In this document: positions 56,514 through 64,000 of the stretch, piece after piece
How the letters are laid out: every line of letters begins with the position of its first letter
Numbering within the stretch: the stretch's first letter is position 1
Assembly: GCF_000740055.1 (NCBI RefSeq)
Contig: NZ_BBJM01000003.1
Location: 33,561 to 97,560 of the forward strand
Direction: 5' to 3'
DNA length: 64,000 nucleotides
Source of the DNA: Secundilactobacillus oryzae JCM 18671
GTDB lineage: Bacteria; Bacillota; Bacilli; Lactobacillales; Lactobacillaceae
Position numbers and translations under genes: made by a program
The notes under the pieces: model-generated
Told to the model about the DNA's origin: nothing
The model's input: the letters and a program-made list of their open reading frames with translations, nothing else
Database searches by the model: none

Positions 56514-56693
56514 TTGCTTAATGATAAAAAAGCCCATTCTATATTGCAAAGTTCTAAAATATGGTACACTGTAAGCAGTTTAAATAAGATCGTTTCCAAA
56601 GTGATTTGGATTAATGAAATAGCGAGATAATTCAAGCGCAGCTTAGTTATCTCAGATGATATTAGACGAAAACTATAGTGTATGAGGTGAATT

Positions 56694-58421
56694 ATGAGTA
56701 GCAAGATTAAGATTAGCCCGTTTGGCGGCGTCCGTGAAAACGGGAAGAATATGTATGTTGTGGATGTCAACGATGGCATTTACATTTTGGATTGTGGTCT
56801 CCAGTATCCTGAGAATAGTCTTTTGGGAATTGACATTGTGATTCCAGACTTTTCGTATCTAGAGGAAAATAAGGACCGAATTGTAGGGGTTTTCTTAACT
56901 CACGGACATGCTGATGCCATTGGGGCATTACCATACTTTTTGAGCGAGTTTAACGTTCCAGTGTTTGGCTCAAAGATGACCATTGAATTAGCTAAGTTAG
57001 CAGTTGAAAGCGTTGAAGGCGCCAAGAAGTTTTCGGACTTCCATGTTGTTGATGCCAATTCTGAAATCGACTTTGGCGATATCAAGGTTTCGTTCTTCAG
57101 AACTACCCACTCAGTTCCTGGATCAATGGGAATTGTGTTAGGTACGGATGAAGGCCAAATTGTCTACACAGGTGATTTTAAGTTTGACCAAACGGCAACT
57201 AGTGATTTCCAAACAGACTATGCTAGATTAGCCGAAATCGGTCAAAAAGGTGTTTTAGCCCTTTTAAGTGATTCGGCCAATGCTGAAAATCCTTCTGAAA
57301 CGACCAATGAGCGGGATATTGCGGCCTTCGTTAAAGAAACTTTTAAATATAATCATGGTCGAATTGTCGTTGCTAGTGTAGCTTCCAACATTATCAGACT
57401 ACAACAAGTCTTTAACGCTGCCGCTAATACTGGTCGGCGAGTTCTTTTGACCGGTCACGATTTAGAAAAAATCGTCAATACTGCGTTGAGACTAAATAAA
57501 TTAATTTTACCCGTCGACAACTTATTGGTTGAAGAAGCTGATTTAGATAAATTAGCTCCAGAAGAAACGGTCATTTTACAGACTGGTCGAATGGGTGAAC
57601 CAATCAAGGCACTGCAAAGAATGGCCAACAAGCAAGAAAAGGGGCCACAGATTGAGCCTGGGGATGTTGTCTTTATTACAACGACACCATCACATGCTAT
57701 GGAGACCACGGTTGCTAAGACGGACGACATGATTTATCGCGCTGGAGCAGAAGTGATTTCAATCTCCAATGAATTGAACTCTTCCGGCCATGCCAGCAAG
57801 AATGATTTACAATTCTTGATTAACATGCTAAAGCCAGAGTACTTGATTCCAGTTCAAGGTGAGTACCGTTTGCTTGAGGCACATGCTATGGCTGCTCAAG
57901 AAGTTGGTATGAAGTCAGATCACATCTTCTTGACTGCTAAGGGAGACGTCTTGACCTATGATGGTGAGACGATGTTCTTGGGTGGTAGCATCGATGTCGG
58001 AAATACGATGATTGATGGAATTGGTGTTGGTGACATCGGAAACATTGTCTTGCGTGATCGTAAGGTGCTTTCAGATGATGGTATTTTTGTTGCGGTTGTG
58101 ACGATTGACCGTAAGAAGAAGAAGATTATTGCCGAGCCTAAGATTACGTCTCGTGGCTTTGTCTATGTAAAATCCAATAAAAATCTGATGCACGAAAGTT
58201 CAGAAATCATTAAAAAGGCTGTACAAGCTAACCTAGATCATAAAGAATTTGATTGGGGTCACTTAAAGCAAGATGTTCGAGAAAACTTGAATCATTACTT
58301 GTTTGAGCAAACTAAGCGTCATCCAGTGATTCTGCCAGTTATTATGGAGGTTAACCAACACCACCGTAGTAAGCAAAGCAAGAGTAAGGCGACAGCAAAG
58401 CCCGAAAAAGAAACTGAATAA
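56694..58421 (+). CDS. rnjB: ribonuclease J2
   Basis: A 575-residue paralogue of RNase J1. The metal motif is H70-G-H-A-D-A75 (THGHADAIG), lacking the last histidine found in J1 (HGHEDH), as is usual for J2, which has weak activity and mainly supports J1 in a complex. The beta-CASP domain and the C-terminal domain are intact. The tail (HHRSKQSKSKATAKPEKETE) is basic then charged. Follows rpsO, an order kept in lactobacilli. Confidence 0.94.
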   Translation: MSSKIKISPFGGVRENGKNMYVVDVNDGIYILDCGLQYPENSLLGIDIVIPDFSYLEENKDRIVGVFLTHGHADAIGALPYFLSEFNVPVFGSKMTIELAKLAVESVEGAKKFSDFHVVDANSEIDFGDIKVSFFRTTHSVPGSMGIVLGTDEGQIVYTGDFKFDQTATSDFQTDYARLAEIGQKGVLALLSDSANAENPSETTNERDIAAFVKETFKYNHGRIVVASVASNIIRLQQVFNAAANTGRRVLLTGHDLEKIVNTALRLNKLILPVDNLLVEEADLDKLAPEETVILQTGRMGEPIKALQRMANKQEKGPQIEPGDVVFITTTPSHAMETTVAKTDDMIYRAGAEVISISNELNSSGHASKNDLQFLINMLKPEYLIPVQGEYRLLEAHAMAAQEVGMKSDHIFLTAKGDVLTYDGETMFLGGSIDVGNTMIDGIGVGDIGNIVLRDRKVLSDDGIFVAVVTIDRKKKKIIAEPKITSRGFVYVKSNKNLMHESSEIIKKAVQANLDHKEFDWGHLKQDVRENLNHYLFEQTKRHPVILPVIMEVNQHHRSKQSKSKATAKPEKETE

Positions 58422-58430
58422 ACTAAAAAT

Positions 58431-58464
58431 AAGGACCGGAGTGAACATTGACTCCGGTTCTTTT
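58431..58464 (+). terminator. Rho-independent terminator of rnjB
   Basis: AGGACCGGAGT pairs with ACTCCGGTTCT (one G-U), followed by TTTT. Confidence 0.86.
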
Positions 58465-58485
58465 GCAATAAAAGGAGGATAAGCA

Positions 58486-59418
58486 GTGGAGGATGAGCTA
58501 CTAATAAACGCTAGAAAGGCGATTGCAGAAGAAAAGTTTCAGGCTGCTGTTGCACTATTTGAACAACTTTATGCTACCAACCCGACAAGCGGTATGAATC
58601 ATGAATTAAGTAACGCGTATTACTTGAATCAACAGTATGAAGAAGCGGAACGCATTATTTTAGAAAAGTTGGACGTTTATCTAAATGATGAAACTAACTT
58701 TGCTTTTTTAACGGCCGTTTTTCTGAAAAGTGAATCTTTTATTTTGCTACGAGAACTTTTGGGTAGTACAAAATTATCGGTTGATGTTAAGCAACGCGCA
58801 TTAGATAAATTGCAGCAAGCAGAGGTGAAATCACAAACGGAATTGGTGGAATTCCAGCACCAAGTTTTAAATGAGTTTTACCATATGGCGGATCAACCAG
58901 TCATTACTCAAATTAATCGGTTTCAATTAGCCAGAAAATTACCTTTGTCTGATTGGCTGAAGGGCACACAATTTTTATTGTTGGATCCATTCATTCACCC
59001 AATAGTGCGGGCAAGCTTGTTGGAATCCATTGAAAAGATGAAGTTGACCAACCAATTTCAATTTTATTGGTTGGACGAAACCAGTCATGAGATCAAGGGT
59101 AGCGAGTTACAGCCGCTTTCAAAAATGCAAAGTTTTAAGGCGATGATGCAGGCTTTAGACGAGTCCATCGCCAAAAAAGATCCTATCTTAGGGGCACAGT
59201 TGCAAGAAGAACTCAGATTGCAAGCCATGTATCTGTATCCTTATACGAACAAGGTCATTAATGATCCTCAACTTTGGGTCAATCATTTGGTACATGTTTA
59301 CGATGCTGATGAATCGTTGCCCGTGGATAATTTAAAGTTAGCGAATATTCGCAATTGGCAGGAAAAATTGCAAGAATATACAAAAAGCATGATTGATTCG
59401 TTTAAAAATGTAGAGTGA
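58486..59418 (+). CDS. TPR-like helical protein, function unknown
   Basis: A 310-residue soluble protein. The first 60 residues or so form TPR-like pairs (KFQAAVALFEQLYATNPTSGMNHELSNAYYLNQQYEEAERIIL). The rest is helical without a known motif. The GTG start follows AAAGGAGG. It lies between rnjB and tuf, separated from rnjB by a terminator. No obvious terminator follows. A scaffold or regulatory role is likely but unproven. Confidence 0.83.
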   Translation: MEDELLINARKAIAEEKFQAAVALFEQLYATNPTSGMNHELSNAYYLNQQYEEAERIILEKLDVYLNDETNFAFLTAVFLKSESFILLRELLGSTKLSVDVKQRALDKLQQAEVKSQTELVEFQHQVLNEFYHMADQPVITQINRFQLARKLPLSDWLKGTQFLLLDPFIHPIVRASLLESIEKMKLTNQFQFYWLDETSHEIKGSELQPLSKMQSFKAMMQALDESIAKKDPILGAQLQEELRLQAMYLYPYTNKVINDPQLWVNHLVHVYDADESLPVDNLKLANIRNWQEKLQEYTKSMIDSFKNVE

Positions 59419-59718
59419 TTTTTTTAGAATGACAGGCAATTTTGACTTTTCCGGTCAATTTAGGACACAATTTGGCCTAAAATCCGTTAAAAATGGACTG
59501 GAAAATAATCCGATAAACTATTTTTCGGAAAAATCAGTAAAATAGCTATTTTTGGTTTACAAAAGCGAATTGAGTCTATATAATACTTTAAGGATTCTTC
59601 TAGAGACACGTAACTTTGTCTTTTTGTGAAGAAGTAGTATAATTATACTCAAAGGATTTTTGGCACCATGCCTGTGGTGCTGAAGTTATTCTTGCGATAA
59701 AACAGGAGGTTTCATTTA
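59419..59718 (+). promoter_or_regulatory. intergenic control region of tuf
   Basis: This gap of 300 bases has no gene. It contains two tandem promoters: P1 TTTACA (59556-59561), 17 bases, TATAAT (59579-59584); and P2 TTGTCT (59616-59621), 16 bases, TATAAT (59638-59643). The leader then has a hairpin GCACCA (59663-59668)/TGGTGC (59675-59680). This arrangement fits very high, growth-linked expression. Confidence 0.75.
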
Positions 59719-60906
<1,188 letters not shown>

Positions 60907-60933
60907 GATTAATTAATTTTAGTATTAGTAAAA

Positions 60934-60973
60934 GAAGAGTTCGAAAAGGTTACTTTTCGAACTCTTTTTTTGT
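60934..60973 (+). terminator. Rho-independent terminator of tuf
   Basis: AAGAGTTCGAAAAG pairs with CTTTTCGAACTCTT around GTTA, followed by T7. Confidence 0.93.
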
Positions 60974-61021
60974 TTTTATGGCAAAACTTACCGCTATCAA
61001 GCGGATTTTACGTGAAAGTAA

Positions 61022-61050
61022 TTTACTTTTTTAGCTGGATACGTTAAACT
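61022..61050 (+). promoter_or_regulatory. possible promoter of tig
   Basis: TTTACT (61022-61027), 17 bases and TAAACT (61045-61050), 61 bases before the ATG. Confidence 0.5.
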
Positions 61051-61110
61051 AAAATTCGTATGCAATTAATAGAATTGTAATTAAATAACTTTCGTTTCGG
61101 AGGAAAACTA

Positions 61111-62427
61111 ATGACTGCAAAATTTGAAAAAAAGGAAGCTAACCAAGGTGAATTAACCTTTGAAATTAGCGCCGACCAAATCAAGAAGGGTATCGATCAG
61201 GCATTTGACCGTACTAAGAAAAACCTTTCTGTACCAGGATTCCGTAAAGGAAAAGTTCCTCGCCAAATTTTTAACCAAATGTATGGTGAAGAAGCACTTT
61301 ATGAAGATGCTTTGAACATCGTTTTACCAGAAGCTTACGAACAAGCAATTAAAGATACTGAAATCGAACCAGTAGACCAACCTCACATTGACGTTGAATC
61401 AATGGAAAAGGACAAGCCTTGGGTTCTTAAGGCAGTCGTAACTGTTAAGCCTGATGTTAAGTTGGGCGAATACGAAGGTTTAAGCGTTCCTAAGCAAAAC
61501 ACACGTGTTTACGCTAAGGATGTTGATGCAGAACTTGAAAAGCGTCGTCAACAACAAGCTGAACTTGTTCTTAAAGAAGACGAAGCAGCTAAGAAGGGTG
61601 ACACTGTCACTATTGACTTCGATGGTTACGTTGATGGCAAGCAATTCGATGGTGGCCAAGCTAACAACTACGCCTTAGAATTAGGTTCAAACTCATTTAT
61701 TCCTGGTTTTGAAGATCAATTGATTGGTCACAAGGCTGGCGAAGACGTTGAAGTTAAGGTAACGTTCCCAGAACAATACCAAGCAGAAGAACTTCAAGGT
61801 AAAGATGCAACCTTTAAGACAACTATTCATGAAGTTAAGGAAAAGCAATTACCAGAACTTGATGATGAATTTGCCAAGGATGTTGATGAAGAAGTTGACA
61901 GTCTTGAAGAATTGAAGACTAAGATCAAGGACGAACTCAAGGAACAAAAGACTCACGAAGCCCACGATGCAATCGAAGACGCTGCAATTACTGCTGCCGT
62001 TGACAATGCTGAAGTACAGGACATTCCAGAAGCCATGATCCAAGAAGATGTTCAACGTCAAACTGATCAATACCTTGCTAACATGCAATCACAAGGTATC
62101 GACCCTAAGACTTACTACCAAATCACTGGTACAACTGAAGCTGACTTGCGTAAGCAATTCTCTGCTGATGCAGAACGTCGTGTTAAGACTAACCTCGTTC
62201 TTGAAGCCGTTGTTGAAGATCAAAAGATCGAACCAGCTGAAGAAGATATCGTAGCAGAAGTTAAAGACTTAGCTGGCCAATACGGTATGGAAGAAAGTGC
62301 CGTACGTGCTGCCCTTTCTGATGATATGTTGAAGCATGACATTGCTATCAAGAAGGCTGTTGAATTAATTACTGATTCAGCAAAGCAAGAAGCTAAAAAA
62401 GATGACAAGAAAGCCGACAAAGAGTAA
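61111..62427 (+). CDS. tig: trigger factor, ribosome-associated chaperone
   Basis: A 438-residue chaperone. The N-terminal ribosome-binding signature is [11 protein letters not shown], the FKBP-type prolyl isomerase domain spans about 160-245 ([20 protein letters not shown]), and the rest forms the helical arms. The C-terminus is a lysine- and acid-rich tail ([10 protein letters not shown]). It precedes clpX, the usual order in Firmicutes. Confidence 0.97.
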   Translation: MTAKFEKKEANQGELTFEISADQIKKGIDQAFDRTKKNLSVPGFRKGKVPRQIFNQMYGEEALYEDALNIVLPEAYEQAIKDTEIEPVDQPHIDVESMEKDKPWVLKAVVTVKPDVKLGEYEGLSVPKQNTRVYAKDVDAELEKRRQQQAELVLKEDEAAKKGDTVTIDFDGYVDGKQFDGGQANNYALELGSNSFIPGFEDQLIGHKAGEDVEVKVTFPEQYQAEELQGKDATFKTTIHEVKEKQLPELDDEFAKDVDEEVDSLEELKTKIKDELKEQKTHEAHDAIEDAAITAAVDNAEVQDIPEAMIQEDVQRQTDQYLANMQSQGIDPKTYYQITGTTEADLRKQFSADAERRVKTNLVLEAVVEDQKIEPAEEDIVAEVKDLAGQYGMEESAVRAALSDDMLKHDIAIKKAVELITDSAKQEAKKDDKKADKE

Positions 62428-62454
62428 TTTAATCGATTAACTTGGCTTTAACAA

Positions 62455-62494
62455 AAGACCCGAGAAAGCTAATTAATTTCTTTCGAGGGTCTTT
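62455..62494 (+). terminator. terminator of tig
   Basis: AGACCC and GAAAG pair with CTTTC and GGGTCT through a two-base internal loop. The T-run after it is short. Confidence 0.6.
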
Positions 62495-62548
62495 GTTGTA
62501 TAATTTAAATTAGTAACAAGCCTTTATCATGTCAGATGGTAGAGGTTG

Positions 62549-62557
62549 TGGTATATT
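62549..62557 (+). promoter_or_regulatory. possible extended -10 promoter of clpX
   Basis: TGG-TATATT (62549-62557); no good -35 is seen. No CtsR-type heptad repeat is present. Confidence 0.35.
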
Positions 62558-62613
62558 AGCTGAACGGTTAATTTATTTGAAATATATGAAAAAAGCATAA
62601 AGGAGTGAGTTGC

Positions 62614-63867
62614 TTGTTTGAAAATACCGATACGAACGGTCCTGTAAACTGTTCTTTTTGTGGCAAGTCACAAGATCAAGTTAAGAAGATCGTTGCTGGA
62701 CCGGGTGTGTACATCTGTAATGAATGTATCGATTTATGTAAGGAAATTATCGATGAAGAATTCAGCATGGAAGCAGCTGGCGCTGATTTAGTGGTACCAA
62801 CACCACAAGAAATCGTCAACTCATTGAATGAATACGTGATTGGCCAAGAAGAAGCCAAACGGACGTTGTCTGTTGCGGTTTATAACCATTACAAGCGTGT
62901 GAACCAATTGAACAAGGAAAAGGACGAAGATGGTCCTGAATTACAAAAGAGTAACATTAGCATGATTGGACCAACCGGTTCAGGTAAGACTTTCCTCGCC
63001 CAGACCTTGGCACGAATTCTAAACGTCCCATTTGCAATTGCAGATGCTACGACGTTGACAGAAGCCGGGTATGTTGGTGAAGACGTTGAAAACATCTTGC
63101 TGAAACTCTTACAAAATGCCGATTATGATGTTGAACGTGCCGAAAAGGGTATTGTTTATATTGATGAAATTGACAAGATTGCTAAAAAGGCTGAAAATGT
63201 TTCGATTACTCGAGATGTTTCCGGTGAAGGGGTCCAACAAGCATTGCTGAAGATCCTTGAAGGCACAACAGCAAATGTTCCACCTCAGGGTGGCAGAAAA
63301 CACCCACAACAAGAGTTTATTCAGATTGATACCACGAACATCCTCTTTATCGTAGGTGGTGCTTTTGACGGTATTGAGACCATTGTCAAGAACCGTTTAG
63401 GTGATAAGACAATTGGTTTCGGTACGGATACTGATCGAAAGAAGCTCAATGCTCAAGCAAGTCTGATGCAACAAGTTGTACCTGAAGACTTATTGGAGTT
63501 TGGATTAATCCCTGAATTTATTGGTCGTTTACCAATTTTGACGGCTTTAGAGAAGTTAACTGAAGAAGATTTAGTTAGAATCTTAACTGAGCCTAAGAAT
63601 GCACTAGTTAAGCAATATACTAAGCTGATTTCGTTGGATGGGGTTCAACTTGAATTCCAACCTGCTAGCTTGAAAGAAATGGCTAAGTTAGCCATTGAGC
63701 GTGATACCGGTGCCCGTGGACTACGGTCAATCATTGAAGATGTCATGCGCGACATTATGTTCGAAATTCCGGGTCGTGATGATATTGAAAAGGTTATCAT
63801 CACCCCAGAAACAGTTACTGAAAAAGCAGAACCAGAAATGGTTTTGAAAGATCAAAAAGCATCATAA
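62614..63867 (+). CDS. clpX: ATP-dependent protease ATPase subunit ClpX
   Basis: A 417-residue AAA+ unfoldase that feeds substrates to ClpP. The zinc-binding domain has C13, C16, C35 and C38; Walker A is GPTGSGKT, the pore loop is GYVGED, and Walker B is VYIDEIDKI. The C-terminal [19 protein letters not shown] is complete. The TTG at 62614 gives MFENTDTNG, the standard start, and AAAGGAG (62599-62605) overlaps the alternative GTG at 62605. Downstream an IS30-type element interrupts the usual clpX-engB pairing. Confidence 0.97.
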   Translation: MFENTDTNGPVNCSFCGKSQDQVKKIVAGPGVYICNECIDLCKEIIDEEFSMEAAGADLVVPTPQEIVNSLNEYVIGQEEAKRTLSVAVYNHYKRVNQLNKEKDEDGPELQKSNISMIGPTGSGKTFLAQTLARILNVPFAIADATTLTEAGYVGEDVENILLKLLQNADYDVERAEKGIVYIDEIDKIAKKAENVSITRDVSGEGVQQALLKILEGTTANVPPQGGRKHPQQEFIQIDTTNILFIVGGAFDGIETIVKNRLGDKTIGFGTDTDRKKLNAQASLMQQVVPEDLLEFGLIPEFIGRLPILTALEKLTEEDLVRILTEPKNALVKQYTKLISLDGVQLEFQPASLKEMAKLAIERDTGARGLRSIIEDVMRDIMFEIPGRDDIEKVIITPETVTEKAEPEMVLKDQKAS

Positions 63868-63881
63868 TCAATCAAAGAAGA

Positions 63882-64000
63882 CTAAAATGAAATTTCATTT
63901 TAGGTAGATTGCAAATTTAATCCGAATTTTTGGACAAATTGGTCAGCATAACCTGATACGGTGTTTTCCAGTCAAGTATTTTAAGCGGTCTCTGGTTAAT
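63882..64000 (-). mobile_element. end of an IS30-family insertion sequence (partial)
   Basis: The transposase C-terminus at 63917-64000 marks this as the right side of an IS30-family element continuing past the window edge. A perfect 22-base palindrome with half-site CTAAAATGAAA sits at 63882-63903, between the clpX stop and the transposase. The exact terminal inverted repeat could not be set without the other end, so the left limit given here is approximate. Confidence 0.7.
63917..64000 (-). CDS. IS30-family transposase, C-terminal fragment cut by window edge
   Basis: The minus strand reads INQRPLKILDWKTPYQVML followed by eight more residues and a stop at 63917. The NQRP...LDWKTPYQV pattern is the conserved C-terminal end of IS30-family DDE transposases. 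Only 27 codons are visible, so whether the gene is intact is unknown. Confidence 0.82.
   Translation of the reverse strand: MNQRPLKILDWKTPYQVMLTNLSKNSD

Overview
The window is a contiguous piece of a low-to-moderate GC Firmicute chromosome and reads as a member of the Lactobacillaceae. The evidence is the gene neighbourhoods (nudF-mtnN-nifS-DUF1831-mnmA, rpoY-rnjA, pdhABCD, ylbG-rsmD-coaD-ylbL-comEA-comEB-comEC-holA, tuf-tig-clpX), the Gram-positive signal peptides, the AGGAGG-type ribosome binding sites and the frequent TTG/GTG starts. The species cannot be named from the sequence alone. No rRNA, tRNA, CRISPR array or prophage was seen. Both ends are cut inside genes: ileS on the left and an IS30-type transposase on the right.

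Layout. 1-6861: end of ileS, a cold-shock gene, then a housekeeping run (Nudix hydrolase, small membrane protein, MtnN, cysteine desulfurase, DUF1831 protein, tRNA thiolase MnmA); the desulfurase probably feeds sulfur to MnmA. 6878-11891: phosphoglycerate-mutase-like phosphatase, TPR protein and RecD2 helicase, then prs. 11900-16681: single-gene units for an amidase, MurQ, an aldo/keto reductase and a LacI regulator; the first two carry CcpA (cre)-like sites. 16682-23127: the arginine deiminase system arcA-arcB-arcC, a Crp/Fnr regulator, arcD and an ArgR regulator, behind a 378-base AT-rich control region and with a terminator-like hairpin between arcB and arcC.

23133-32355: a peptide and cell-wall salvage region. 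It holds a DmpA-type aminopeptidase, a C39-like protein, a divergent Lrp regulator, an orphan OppA-type lipoprotein, an L-Ala-D/L-Glu-type epimerase, a YkfC-like cytosolic NlpC/P60 hydrolase overlapping a beta-lactamase-fold hydrolase, a secreted DUF1002 protein and a secreted LysM-NlpC/P60 hydrolase. With MurQ it suggests recycling of muropeptide sugars and peptides. 32367-38094: a 66-residue orphan protein, then mostly minus-strand units: ADP-ribosylglycohydrolase with a lipid kinase, rpoY-rnjA, and peptide deformylase.

38116-47323: the pyruvate dehydrogenase operon preceded by unusual inverted repeats, then a divergent lactate-dehydrogenase-fold protein that has lost the catalytic histidine, a UPF0223 protein, an inositol-monophosphatase-like enzyme and typA. 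47356-55660: the ftsW-to-coaD-ylbL run and the competence DNA-uptake genes comEA, comEB and comEC with holA. 55658-64000: ribosomal proteins S20 and S15, RNase J2, a TPR protein, EF-Tu, trigger factor, ClpX and the IS30 end.

Most of the window is ordinary core genome. I did not find a convincing new multi-gene system. The observations most worth following are the LDH-like pseudoenzyme, the salvage region with its 11-base tandem repeats, the inverted repeats before pdhA, the missing canonical start of comEC, and the IS30 element placed directly after clpX.
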